From Mesodorylaimus sp. YZB2_4 (Eukaryota > Nematoda > Enoplea > Dorylaimida > Dorylaimidae), in assembly GCA_030248295.1 (NCBI GenBank), contig JASANH010000647.1, positions 930,001-994,000 of the forward strand: a stretch of DNA of 64,000 nt, in the 5' to 3' direction. The notes below the pieces were generated by a model. The model saw nothing but the letters and a program-made list of their open reading frames with translations. It had not been told where the DNA came from and searched no databases. This document shows positions 43,901-56,693 of this stretch, in pieces; positions within the stretch are counted from its first letter, which is position 1; the number at the start of each line of letters is the position of its first letter. A program made the position numbers and the translations under genes.

Positions 43901-46900
43901 ACGACCACTCCATGAAAGGGATGAAAGGCGAGTGCCAGCTTGTTGGAATGAATAACTAATCAGATTCAATGTCAGGAAGTTGACTCAAAATTCTTCCCCC
44001 CCCCCCCTTCTTTCGTAACGTTCCCATGCTTCTCATCAGCGCATCCTTTGCCTCCTTCGAGCATTAGCGCGAGAACTGATGCTTTTCTATCCTTGACATG
44101 AGTGGTCCAATTTGCGGACCTTTGACCCTTGCAGATTCACCGGCTGTTGGTTTTTCCCACGCTCTTAGCGAGCAGCTGCTGCTCGCCTGATGCACCGCTT
44201 TATCCTGGGCTCGAATGGCGAAAAACGGGTTTTTACGACCACGAAAAGGGTTCTTATCTCGGAATTGAATGCCGTCATTGTCTTATAGAAATGACCGTGC
44301 ATTAGGGGGGGGGCGAAGGTGACATGTCACGTGTTATTTCCGACAGGTGGTTTTTTTAAATCGGAACTCGGAGGGAGAATAAAAGATTTCGCGACGATCA
44401 TTCTCCGTTTTCGGAGGATGGTGTACAATTCAGCAGGTAGGCTCGTAACGCGATGTCGAGGAAAAAAGGGGCAAGAGTACAGGGACAGTGGGCACCGGTT
44501 TCCTATTCTTGGTCGTGTTATAATAGGCAAGATTTCAACATTGACCGCTATGCGCAGGGTGGGATGGACATGGAAGATGGGTGAGCACGGGAGCACATAT
44601 TCGAATTATGCCCGCTTGACCCGTTTTCCGGCCTTGACTCAGCTCTACTGAATAGGAGAGATCGAATCGGAAATGTACCTTTTCTTCCGCCCCTTCTTTA
44701 TTCCCCCACCCTCCTCTCCTCCCAAAATTCACGTGCCGACGCCGAGACGCTTGTGTACCCGAGCGAGCCGCCATAGGTAAACTCAGTTTTTACAATACTG
44801 TACAGTTCAGAATCGACTCGTTCCCATCACTGCATCAACGATAAATGTCATTTCCTTATTTGCATGTTTCATTTTTGTCGTATTTTGCTTCTGGATCGCT
44901 GATCGATACATCGATTAGATTGGGCTGGATTGAAATATCGATAATTCACGATCTGTATTTGAATTACGCGGTGTGCTTATATTGGCTAACTATTTTTCAG
45001 GGGGGGGAATATTATTGCTCTAAAACAGGCCCCTTGTTGAGATGATTGACTTTGATCATCCATACTTCTATTTTGAGAATAAATTACTTCAAAGTCGTGG
45101 TTTCCTGATCGTTGTCTTTGTCAGCCTCAATGCAACCATAGTCAACAGATCAGTCTCATCGCTACTGGCGCCTCAGTTACGTGAGAAAAGGCCGAGCTTG
45201 TTCACGTTCGGATGCTTGTTTGGAGTGGCGCCCAATTGACGCGTCGCCTTCAACCCAAACATCCTACGCTTTTTGAACAAGCCTATGAGCAATGGGTCTT
45301 TGCTCATGACCACGCGAGAACGCTTTCCCCTGGTTTGTCGTCATGGCTTGCTAACTCGTTTTATCAAGCAATTTCTTGATTTTGACAAGCTGGAAATTTC
45401 GAAAAGTCTGCTTTGCTTTTGTTCAGATAAAAAACTTGACGCCATATCCTTTCGTTTCGGTGCATTCGTTCGCTCACCGGCTAGAAATTGACATAGGTCG
45501 ACTGTTGGACAGTTTTGTTCGTAGATGTCAAGTTTTTTTTTCTCGCCTGGGTTAACTCGTTTTCAATTTTCTAAACTATGCAATTGAGGTGCATAAATTT
45601 TTACAAGGATTGTAATTTTAAGAATGAGGAGGAAAGGGTGGCTAGTTTTGGAAGGCAGAATTGAGGTAGCCAATTATCCAGCGTATATCAATAAGTGCAG
45701 GAGGAATTTCATTTTGCCCAGTTTAAATTTTGCGTGAAGCAGTTTTTCTTCGTTTTCGTCTTCCCACTTTTACGCCTACAGTTTATCAGTGGCATTTTGG
45801 ATCTTGCTTACGAATGAGCTCGTTCCTCGTACAAACATAAACCACAGCCAAGAGTTCGTACTGGGGATGAGGACTAAGTTTATCACTGGCGAGTAAACAA
45901 GGCCCACGCTTTATGATGAAGAGCGGCATCCTGTGTTCCACAATACTGATATGGCCTTGCCCCGAGTGGGAGGATGACGCACGTTTGTCATGTTTTGGCT
46001 TATGGCTGGTGAACGGAAACGGAAAAAGGAGATTCTTCGTAGTTGTTGGATCATGCTTTGCAGCAGTTAGTAGTACGAAATAGATAGAACGTGACAGAAT
46101 TTACTCCGCTGGTCTATGGGCACGATAGGCTTGCATCTCCAAAAAAGGATCGAATTCGAAATGTGATTGAGGAGTTTGCAGAATGAGAAAATAAACCTTG
46201 GTCGATCTTTGCGGGCGTAATGGTATTTGTTTGTTGAAAATCGTGTAGAACATTGTGTCCGACTCTTCATCTTATCCTTGACGTGTTTCCGTCGAAACTG
46301 GTTTCTAAAAGGCGATAGATATAATCGTTTTGGGGTTTAGTCATCGTCGATTTGGTATGGAGGGAGGTGAGTGTATACGGTTGGCCCGTGATGGATTGGA
46401 GTAGTCGAGTGACGAGCATGTACCTGGTGTATCGTCGCGAAACGAGGTCTCGATTTGGGAGAAGAAAAGGAAGAAAAAGCGTACTGTTTGATGATGGGGA
46501 AGGGCCATCTTTAATGGAGCATTTCCTGTCTCCAATTTTGTGCCCACCGAACGAGCTTCTTTTCTGCACGACTGAATTCCATGCACGAGCCCGTTCCGTT
46601 GGTTTTCCCTTGGTCCACTATCGGCCGAGACGATCAGGGTTTTTGTGGGAGAAGGTCGGCGCCAAGGTGTTTTGGTAAATGGAGGAAAGAGAAAGGTCAA
46701 ACGGAGCGGGGGGATGGCGTAGCTGGTTGGTTTTTTGTTGGCGCCCGCGATCTTCTTCCGTCTATTGCCCTTTAGGGAGTAAGGTCAAGGGAGAAGTTTG
46801 GAAAATGAGGGACTAAGGTCGGGGAGGTGACCCGAAGGATTATTTTCCGTTTAAGGATGTTTATTTTCAGGTCACCCGACTCCGAGAGTAGTAGCTGTAG

Positions 46901-47792
46901 GTGGTTTTATGTTTGCCAAATTGGAGCTCGACCTCGGGCATTGTCATTAATCTCGACCATTGGTCCTTCGGCGTATAATTTGGTTTTTCTCCGTCAAGGC
47001 GAGGCGAGTCGGTTGGTTCGTTCGATTACTTTTATATGCGCATTTCAGTGCATGGTTGAAGGAATGATGATTCACATTAATGAGCGGACTCGGGGCGGAA
47101 AGAGTGAACTGGTCGAAAGGAATTTGCTGCTCCGTTCGACCTTTTAGGTTAAGGGGAGGGTCGTTTTTCTTGGTCGGTGGAAGAAAATTATCGTTTGTTC
47201 GCTTTGGTGCGTTTGGTTGGGTCGAATACGACCTTGGACCGGGAGCCATTATCTCGAAAAACTGTCTCATCTCGTTTCGGAGGACCGAAAGACGCCCACT
47301 TCCTTTTACGGATTCCGTGCAGGAGCAACGGGAGGTAGTGCATAGCGTTGTCTGGCGTCCTTGGAGAGCCTACTTTTTTCCTCTCATCTCCCTCCTTCCT
47401 TCCGTTCGTCTTCTTAGAGGCTGCCCATTACTACCTACCAACCGACACAAAACTATGTTGATTGTCGAGCCAAGAGGATTCGCGCCATTTCCGTGCCGAC
47501 GTGGTCCGGGTCGCGCTCGTGGCGTGCCCCCTGCGCCCAGGGATCTCAGGGACTACTAATCTGTTTCGTGTAGTCAACTACTTACTTTGCACATCCCTCC
47601 TTCCATGACGCCACACTTTTTGTTTTCATCATCAACCCCCGGCCCTAAATGCATTTGTCACTTTTTCTGTGACTTGCTGACTAGTTTCTGCTGGAAATAG
47701 AGACTGGCGTTTTTTTGCGCGTCCGGTTTCTAGCGGCCTTTGACTTCGCGCTGTATCATAACCGGATTTTTCATTGTCATTTTCCGTTGCAG
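40963..47792. other. long non-coding stretch, several G/C homopolymers
   Basis: No convincing gene. Homopolymers lie at 43621-43632 (G12), 43996-44007 (C12), 44305-44313 (G9) and about 45000 (G8). From about 44 kb the plus strand becomes visibly G/T-rich, and several open frames on both strands there look like composition effects. The right part may be 5' untranslated or intronic sequence of the ETS gene. Confidence 0.45.
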
Positions 47793-48156
47793 ATCTCGAA
47801 TCGATATTTGCGGGGATCATCGAATTTTATGGGAGTGATCGATTCGGATTCGGATCAAGAAATCAAACGAGCGGGTAGAATGGTGATGGATTTTGAGCAC
47901 ATTCAAGATAGGAATCAGTATTTCCAAAATAGTATCGATTCGATGGACAAAGATCACAGGTTGGATATCGGTGGATATCCGACTGGTATCGAGAGCAGCA
48001 AGGGATCGCCCTTGTATCCCATTCAAGCAGTGGAATCGAACTCGCTGTTGCAACGACGCAAACGGGCGGCCGAGATGAAGGGCAACGGCGATTGGTCATT
48101 TGCCGACAAGATAATACAGCCGTCCAAGAAAGCGGAGACAGAGATTATTTTGAGAG
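47793..48156 (+). CDS. probable upstream coding exon of the ETS gene
   Basis: Bounded by a strong acceptor (TTTCCGTTGCAG) and a donor G|GTAATT, and open throughout. It encodes an acidic, low-hydrophobicity stretch beginning at a candidate Met (47829-47831, MGVIDSDSDQEIKRAGRMVM) and including SNSLLQRRKRAAEMKG. Its end phase (one base, G) fits the start phase of the ETS exon at 53112 exactly, making Asp from G+AT. Direct joining would give a 726-residue protein. Further exons may lie in the 5-kb gap, and it could instead belong to a separate gene. No domain recognised. Confidence 0.45.
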
Positions 48157-51100
48157 GTAATTTTCGGAGTGGCGTTGTGAGAGGCTGGGTTTTCTTGCTG
48201 GATAGGGAAGGATGACCAATCGCAGGGACGACTTAGTTCACAGTCAGTGGTTTGAGTTGCACAGGGTTGGGGTACACAAAACTATATTGTGCCTCTTAGC
48301 ATGTTGTGCAGCCAGCCGTGGCTGGTTGGTGGCGTTGTTCCGCTTTGTATTAGCTTAGCCTCCTGCTCAAATGGACTCTTACGCGGAAACTGCGCCATCG
48401 CAGCCGCCGCTGGACAAGCATCGGGCGATCATAGCGGTCGGCGATCAGGAAGAGGAAGTATTTGACCGTAGCATCTGCCCAATTGGTTGTTTCAGCGCGC
48501 GGGGTCTCGTTTGGCGCCTTGTTTGGACGCGCCTGGTTTCTTTTGTGATGGCGGTCGTATTGGAGAAAGGGGGGTCGTGGGAAAGGGGAGATGCCAGGGA
48601 ATGATCAAGCTTTTGACGTATGGAATTCGCACTCGGGCGGGACTACGTAGGCACGAAAATGAGTTTAAGTCCGAAGCGTGGAGACCGGCTTAAAAGTGTA
48701 TTGGCGCGTGCCGGATGCTTGCATGTCCGGATAAATGGCTGGACTCGTTGGCCTATCCGGTAACCGTGCTCGAGACATTTTCTACCTTCGGTCATTCGAG
48801 TGTCGTCATCAGCGAAAGTCGTGTTGACTTCGCTCCGGTTTCGTGCTTCTTCGCTTCCCTCCCCCGTCGCCATCGTTTTCGTTTTTGAATACGCGCTCGC
48901 CTCTAGTCGGCCAGTACCGGCACGCTATAGGGGGGTTAGGAAAAAGAGTTGGTTTTCCGGCGGATAGGCTGTCCACTCGACAAACACCTCTTCTCAAAAC
49001 GTAGGCTGTTAGTGTATTACGTATTAGCTGTACGAGGCTAGCACGAGCCGAGCCACGGGCCGGTCGCGTGTCTGCCTCGCTACACTGTACATCGTCGCGT
49101 GCTCTGTCAATTGGGGCCAACTTGTGGGGGCAAGTTGTACCGACTGTGGTCGGGGACGGGTGTCTTACTGTACAACATTGTCCAGTGCATTGTTTTTCCT
49201 GTGCCCTATTTATGGCTCGGTTGACACTGTTGGGCAGATGGTCAGCGGCTGGTCAACGTTGTTGCTTGGTCAGGGGGAATATGGGAAGCGTCACCTGTCG
49301 TTCACTCGTGGATGTCCTGCCGTTGGGTAATCGCTTATGCAAGGGGCGTAGGAATGTAAGAGGGCAGCTGGTCAGCAGCGGCTTGTTGTTGGCGTGAGGT
49401 TGAAGGGAATCGGCGGTTGTTGTGTTAGGTCTACTGCTGCCAGCCGCCTGGTCTCGCTCGTCAAGAAAGGCGGCTTCGTAGCGGGCAGGTGTGGTCATAA
49501 GGTTGCCGCCACTAACCTACGGTCTGTTGCACCGGTGGTCGTAGGTACGTGTAGTCGCTGACATTCCCACAAGTCTGTGCTTCATTCTTGCGGGTGCGGT
49601 TCGAATTGGAAAGGCGCCCTCGATTGTGCAACAACAACAAGCTATTGAAGAACTCATTCTTAGCCTGTTTGTTTTATGGCCGTTGTGCGAACTGGCTCGA
49701 AGAAGTTTTCGCGTTAGCTTGTGGTGGCGTCGACCAAGATTTATGAGTCGAGTCTGCGACGTTGGGTGGCGCGACGTGGGTTCCTCTTTCAGTCTTTGCG
49801 TGTCCTTGTCTGGCCTGCAGCGCTCACTTAGCTATCGGGCTGCTGGTTACGCACGCCAGCAGGGCTTACTGCATCGATAGCCGTTAGTGGCCGAAGGTCC
49901 CTCGGACTCTGAGATTGCATTATAGCTAAAGAATCGGGTGTGGTGGGGGAGAGGGCAGGGGCGAAATTGGGGCATAGATGGGCCCGGATGACGTATGCAT
50001 GTACAGATGTAATGTAAACGTAAGAAATATCCGTCGACGTACACAAGCAATGGCTGGCAAAGAACGAAACAGCTTACGCATACGCCAAGCTGGGGAGGGT
50101 GAAGCTGGCGGACGGCGGGCTTGTGTCGTACAGCAATTGCTGCTGTCCGTTCCGCCGCCGGCTCGCCGACCAGGAGAGACCAAGAAGTGGGCTGTAAGAC
50201 GGCCGGGTGGGGAGCAGAAAGCTGCTTCAAGGGGGAAGAAGTAGTAAAACGGCGGCAGGAAGCGAAGGGCAATGGATTGATGATAAGTTTGGCCGGGGGC
50301 TGACGCACGGGGGCAGCTGACTGACCAACGTCGACGTTATTTGTTATGCGTACGGGGCGGCCGAGGGGGAAGTAGGCTCCGGTGTACTCAGGCCGCTTAT
50401 AGGTAGGCAATAGTGAAAGCCGAATACCGGTGTCCGACACGGGGCCCTGAGAGGGAGGAGGAATTGAAAAGGGAGAAGGGCGCTTCGCGGTTCCGGACTG
50501 GCGCGTGGTCGGGCATAGGTGCTGCGTCCGGATGGATGGACAAGAGGTGCTAGCCTCTCGCGTTTAAAGAATTAGAAATAGATGCGCTCATCATCCGTTA
50601 CGTAGTTCGCCCCTGAGGCCCGCTGCTTCCTCGGCCAGGGCTAAATTTAGACGGTGGGAGGGCGATACCGGCCAACTGCCCCGCCGTGTGGTCGGCCGCG
50701 GTAGAACGGAGGGTGCTAAATTCAAACTTTCACTCGCTTCGGCCGGACCAAAGGCGGAACAGTTGGTGGCGAGAGTGGGGAGCGGAAATGACCGATGCTA
50801 AATGCGTACCGTGCCGACTTTAGGTCCTTGATATATATTGCCCATCTGGCTGCCTCCGATGACGCTAGTTCCGCTGCTCGGTTCATAGGCTTTGGAAGCG
50901 AGGCGGCAGATGGCTGGGTGAGACGGTGGTGTGGACTCGATTTTGTGGCCGGATGCTTACTTCCTGCCTCGAGAAGCTCGTCTTTTTGCTTCCTTCTTTC
51001 AATGCGTTTAATCGCCCAAAGAAACCAGTCACCCTCTAATATCCGTTTCCGCTGCCCCTCTTTTTTGCTTGTTTATCCTGTTTGCTAGACGCGTTGCAGG

Positions 51101-53111
51101 GATGCGCTTGGAAGCATGATCGGTTTCAGAACGATTGCGTTGGTGTCATATGAGTGGTCGTAAATTAGTGACTGGTCCTCAATTTTTTAAAACCTATGTT
51201 TTATTGTTTCTCGATTGGTTTAAGATTATTCTTTTTTGGAGTCGATTCGTAGAGTAGGAAACAGGCAAACAGGAGAGTGGTGTATTGTCGTGGACTGAGC
51301 TAAGACGGGTGCAGAGACGTGCTGGGTCTCGTGCCAACTGAGTGTCTGCATTATTTTTGTTAGCTGGGGCGACACGTGGGTCGGCTGGAGTCTATTGATA
51401 GAATCGTAACTGGGCCCGACTCAACTCGACGCCGGAAGTGTGTTGTTGACTGATGCGCATCCGTCTCGCTTGATTGCTTTATACGGTGATGATGGCGAGT
51501 GTGCAGACAGAGCCTAGTAGTGGCGAATCAAGCGCGAAATATAAGAGCAATAAACAAGTGCTAGCGTAAAAGGTTTCTGGCTGAGATGGAGCGGAAAATG
51601 AAGGTCGTGTTTGTGGCTCTTTGTGAGACGCGCGTGGAGAGGTGAATGGGGAGTAGATGGTAGAAACGGAAGCTGTTCAAGTCTCTCATTATTTGTCGCT
51701 TGATCCTTTTCTCGACACCAGTTTCTAAAACATAATGCAAGACTGGTTTTCCGTTGTTCTCAGCAAGGGCACTGCGAGAGGGACCGGATGTACGTACGAT
51801 GTGTCTCGTCATCGCTTGATGGCTTATGGTCTTGTTTGTGAGATGGTGTCGAGCGTGAGCATGCTCTCGTCGGAGAGGAAGGAAATTGCGTAATTGTGGC
51901 TGCAGTGGACTGCTAATTGGGATTCATGGACGGGTATCGATGGGAGTTTGGTGAGTCGATTGGTTCAACCTGTTGGGTCATTGGCATGTGGCAGGCCCTT
52001 TCCGCCGAGTTCGTGTTGTGCTTTGGTCCGAGTTTCAGCGAGCTGCCGCGCCGTCGCGGCACTTTTTTCGTTGGTTCTGGTGTTCTGTCGGCGAGTAGCA
52101 TTGTGTAAGTTGTTGGTGGGATCGAACTTGTTGCAATGTCTACAAAAACGAGAGTCCGGCAGTCACGAATATAACGAAATGAGTTGCTATTCTTGAACGG
52201 GCGGTTGTTTGGTGAGTGCGACGGGCGCGTGCCGACGCGCGTGTTATGTCGAGAAGAGCGAGAGAAGGTGTTGCGAGCGTGTTGTTCAAATTTTCTCTGC
52301 TGCGATCCTGGTGGGGTCGGCTGACTGTGAAGTGACCGTCGGATGCGGACAGCGGCGACAACGGGGCGGGATGATGGGCCAGGGAGAGGTTCAACTTTTT
52401 TCGCGCCGTTTCGTTTTGAAGTTCTATTGTTGCCGAGAATGCACGCGTCGGCTCTTTGGTCGTTGTCAGTTTTAAGTGAAAAGCGAACCGCGAGTTTCTT
52501 CTCTGTCCATTCTTTCGGTCGTCGTGGGCAAAAGCGAATGCCTCTGTTTTCAATTGGGCATTATTTTCAGGTCTTGGTCGAGCCGTTGTTTTGAGGTTTT
52601 CGTGCGCCGACTCTGTTCTCACTCTCTGTCCGAGGGTCGGCGCTGGCTGAGCGTGTGGCCGGCGGATTGCGGAATCGGGTGTTGTGGGCTGGGCAGCCGG
52701 CGCAGAACCGGATTCGCGTCATGATCGCTCGTGATTGTGGACTTTCAGCTTGGAAACTAGGCTGGTCAATTTGGCCGATGAGTGTCCGTGAGGGGAAAGC
52801 AATCTTTGTCGGGCGTCGGGAGCGTGGGCACTGCTAATGGTTTTCGGGTTGCCTACTTTATGGAAACGATCCTTCGGTCTGTGGAAAAGAACTGAAGGAA
52901 GGTGCCCGCTCTTCCCCCAACGAATCCACGCTTGTAACCAAGCAGTGCGAAAACGAGTACTTTTTCCGACTTCCATTTGTGCTGAACAGTTATAGTTCCC
53001 CGAGAATCCTATTGTCAACTTGTGCCTTCCCATCTGTCAGTTGAGATTTCCACCCAAGGCTTGAGTGCTTTGTTGTTTTGTATGACTGATTGGTGTCATC
53101 TTGTGTTTTAG
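48157..53111. other. putative long intron or non-coding region, G/T-rich plus strand
   Basis: GC-rich with a marked excess of G and T on the plus strand. Open frames are frequent but overlap on both strands and show no domains. A short frame from 48371 (MDSYAETAPSQPPLDK) ending at a possible donor near 48459 might be an alternative exon, but support is thin. Confidence 0.4.
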
Positions 53112-54964
53112 ATGGCTCGAGTCCTGCGGTCGCTCTGCCAATATCGTCCATCGCCAGCACTTCACCGCATTGCCATGAGCGCCCAATAAGCGGGGGCAGA
53201 AGTAGTATTCATTTGCCATCGACGGACAACCAATCGGATTTGTTGAACGGACGCGCGAGTGACGAGAGTGCGGCACCGAATGCGACCACGCCAAACGGCA
53301 CAGCCAGCATGGATTCCAATATCACGCTTTGGCAATTCCTGCTCGAATTATTGCTCAGCAATCGATATCAGCATATCATACGGTGGACGAGTGCCGAGGG
53401 AGAATTCAAGCTGCTCAATTCGGAGGAAGTGGCTCGTCTGTGGGGCATGCGGAAGAACAAGCCGAATATGAACTACGACAAGTTATCGCGAGCCCTCCGT
53501 TATTACTATGACAAGAATATCATCAGAAAAGTGATGGGCCAAAAATTCGTTTACAAATTCGTGGCCTTCCCCGAAAATGCTCGCACAGAAATGGTTTCAT
53601 ATTTGCTAAAGATGAATAACGGCGTCCTGCAGCCGCCGCGGCTTCAGCAATCGACCTCGACCGAAGCTGCGACTGCTGCCGGATTGAACATGGACAGTTT
53701 GATGCGAAATCACCAGCATCTGCAACATTTGCAACGGATCGCTGCGGCCAGTGGAGCGACGGTGGGACATCAGAGATTATTGAATGGTGACGATTCGCCA
53801 GTCGACTTGAGCGCCAGTTCCGTCATGCCAGCTACTGGAGCCGTGGCCGTATTTGCCGCCGATGGGGCTTTGTTGGACACCGATCCCGATTTCTTGGACG
53901 ACGACGATGACGACGGTCCAAAGGCGGGAATCGACGATGACACCGACGGCGGGTCGGAAAAGCGTAGCCCTTCCGGATTGGACATTCTGAAGGAGAAGGA
54001 GCGACAGAGACTGATGTCAGGTGCCAATATATCGCCCAATGCCATTTGCTCTCCACGACCATCGCCGACCAGCACCGGAACGGCGGCCACTGTGGGTAGT
54101 TCAAAGACGAAAGAGCAATCGCCGTCGAATGTGCTGCCTCTTCGAAAACGAAAACACTCGTGCGCCAGCTCGGGCAGTGATCAGGACTGCGGCAGTGGTG
54201 CGAGCAGCGTGGCTTCTTCGTTGTCTTCGCTGACATCTTCGGCTGGAATCAGTCGTCGCGATAGTATCGGCGGTTACTCACCGACCGAATTGGCGAGAAT
54301 AAATGGCAATCATTGTCCGGTGATGAAATCAGCCAAAGTGGTCCAATCATCTTGTAACGCAGTGCCTTCGCCGTCGCCGACCACGCCATCGACAGCTTCG
54401 ATAAACCCATCAACCTCGCTGGGTCCCAATTCGTCGCCAGCCAAGCCAAAGCCGTATCCGTTGAACCTGGCCAGCGTGAATTCGACAGTAGCCTTGCAGC
54501 AACAACTATCGGCCACTGCGTTGACATCGCCTTTGTTCAATCCTTTTTTGACTAGCCCGTTGAATTTTTGGTCGTTAACAGCAGCCAATAGCCCGCTAGC
54601 AGTCAGTCCACTATTCTGTTCGCCGACTGCATTCCAGTTTCCGACTAGCAATGGAACAACGGCCTCGAATACAGTATCGACACCCACGGTCACTTCGCTG
54701 GCCGCTGCCCAACATCAGCAACAGCAACAACAAGCCGCACAAGCGGCCGCTTTGCAAGCTTTCTTCGGGGCCCAAGCAGCCATGGCCGCCTTGCAAGCAA
54801 GTGCCGCAGCTGACGTGAACGCCTCGTCGTCAACTTTGAAAACTCCCACATTTCCGTTAACGCCCACATCGACGTCGCTGGGTGGCCTGCTGCACGCCCA
54901 AGGAACTGTCTCGTCCATGATTCAGCAACAACATCAGGCCACCAGCGTGGCATTGAAAAAGTGA
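53112..54964 (+). CDS. ELK/LIN-1-type ETS transcription factor (main exon)
   Basis: The exon starts after TTTTAG and ends at TGA. From Met 53309 it encodes 551 residues; about 66 codons precede that Met in frame. The ETS DNA-binding domain (residues 5-87, [11 protein letters not shown] ... [19 protein letters not shown] ... GQKFVYKF) is closest in type to ELK ternary complex factors, with both recognition-helix Arg in LSRALRYYY. Further marks are PVDLS at 164-168 (a CtBP-binding motif), an acidic run [10 protein letters not shown], an RKRK basic patch, and a C-box-like region [18 protein letters not shown] followed by FQFP (442-445), the ERK docking (DEF) motif of ELK1 and LIN-1. A polyQ/polyA stretch and FQFP-distal Thr/Ser-Pro sites follow. 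It acts in the nucleus, probably as an ERK-responsive repressor/activator. The N-terminus may extend through the exon at 47793. Confidence 0.92.
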
Positions 54965-56096
54965 CTGTAGGCTATGGAACAGTGCTCGTGAGGAAACAGT
55001 GCCTATCGTTGACGATACTTTTCTATTGTGCTCGTTTTCAAATGTGCTTGCGCCTTTTTTTAGGTGCGAATGTGTTACTTGTTATTGGCAGGGCTATGTG
55101 TAATTGGTCATTGTTCTGATTGCGATATTGCCTGAGTGCCTTGGTTTTTTGTTTTTTCGCGTATTCAGTGAGGAGCCTTGAATGTAGCGTTTTTGAAAAG
55201 CGCTTTTGGCGCATTGTTGACGATTCTGTATGCAAACCGTTTTTTGATGTGCCTTCCTCGTTTTTCTTTTGCCATGGACCTAAGTGAGACGTTTTTGGCG
55301 TTTGCCTAACTAAGTATCATTTCATTGCACACATTCGTTTTCTGAGCGTGGTTTGTTAGTTTTCCGCGTGTACAGTGTTGTTGATGTATGCAAAATGTGA
55401 ATGATGATTTTGGGAACTGTAACTTGGAATGATGAAAGTGAAAGGATTTGAAGGGACTTTACTGGTATTGGTGATGATGTGACGGGGGGGGGGGGGGTAC
55501 ACTGAACGTAAGCATTCGTATTTTGGGGCCTCGCACCAAAAATGTGTTGTAGATCTCGCGCAATTTAGCTGACGATTTGAGAACTAAACAACGATATCGT
55601 CACTTGTTACTTCAGGGATACGAAAGAGGATTACGGAAATTGTAAGCGCGAAGAATCGGTCACAACCTCTGAGTGCATTAGTGGGGCAGTGTCCACTGGG
55701 ATAGCTCTCGAGGAAGAGGTCGATTCACGATCAAGAAAACGAGAATCACCGAGCAGAGAATGGTCAAGTGTTCATGTAAGCTTCATGACTGATTTAAGCT
55801 CTGTCATCACTTTCGCCACATCCACGCACTTTCTTCTGGCCTCCATCCTGACATGATAAATTCACACCGAGTTCGACCACGAAAAAAGAATTTTTAGATA
55901 ATGATTTCAGAACTATTCTCAGGCCTTGTGTCACCCCGCCCCGTCTCTGCCGTCTTCGCCTTAGCCTGCGCGTCTGGGCGGGGGGGGGGGTTTAGTAGGC
56001 CACTCCTGCAAGGCTGGTTCTGTTCCAGGTCGATCAAGGACCCGTCTTTATCTGGCCAATTGGTGAGCGGTCATTCGCATCTGACTGAAATCCCTG

Positions 56097-56693
56097 CTAA
56101 ACACTGCGGCTGGGACAGGGCAGATAAAGGATGCCCTCTGTAGAGATGCTCCTACTGAATGCACCAGAGGAAACTTTTCTCTGGCCTGTGAGCCTCACAC
56201 TCTCACAACGTGCACGTTCAACGGGGCTACGTGCAATATGCTTCAGTTGGAATCTAGAACAAGGAGGTAGAAGCCAGAGAGCAAGACAATAGTCTGCATC
56301 AAGAAATGTATTCAAATCGTAAAAGAAGGGTCATGTGAGGCTGACAGTGATGGTGATAGAACTGATTGTGAGCTGCTCTTACGGTAGGACTAAACTTGCG
56401 ACTTTGCATCGGTTCTGTGATCAAAGCCAGGTATACACACGATCACTAACTGGAAGTCAAGGTAAGTGTGACGGCAGGAAAGTACTGTTTGGAATTGTTC
56501 AAGGCCTTGTTTACTTTTCTTTAATTTATGGGCTGTTTCCCATAATGCCAATAGCCAGCCAGCAGTCAGGATTTGACCAGCATGTGAGAGTGTGAGGCTC
56601 ACAGGCCAGAGGAAAGTTTCCTCTGGTGCCTTCAGTAGGAGCATCTCTACCGAGGGCATCCTTCCTCTGCCCTGTCCCAGCCGCAGTGTCTAG
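56097..56693. mobile_element. foldback/MITE-like element with 111-bp inverted repeats
   Basis: 56097-56207 and 56583-56693 are inverted copies, about 95% identical by eye, around a 375-base unique centre with no coding capacity. High arm identity suggests a recent or still homogenised element. Target-site duplications are not evident by eye. Confidence 0.8.

Noticed and set aside
48371-48459. Candidate exon MDSYAETAPSQPPLDK...
   Set aside because: Acceptor is poor and its phase does not fit cleanly between the 47.8-kb and 53.1-kb exons.
49847-50440. 197-codon minus-strand frame
   Set aside because: Lies in GC-rich, G/T-skewed sequence where long chance frames are expected; no domain.
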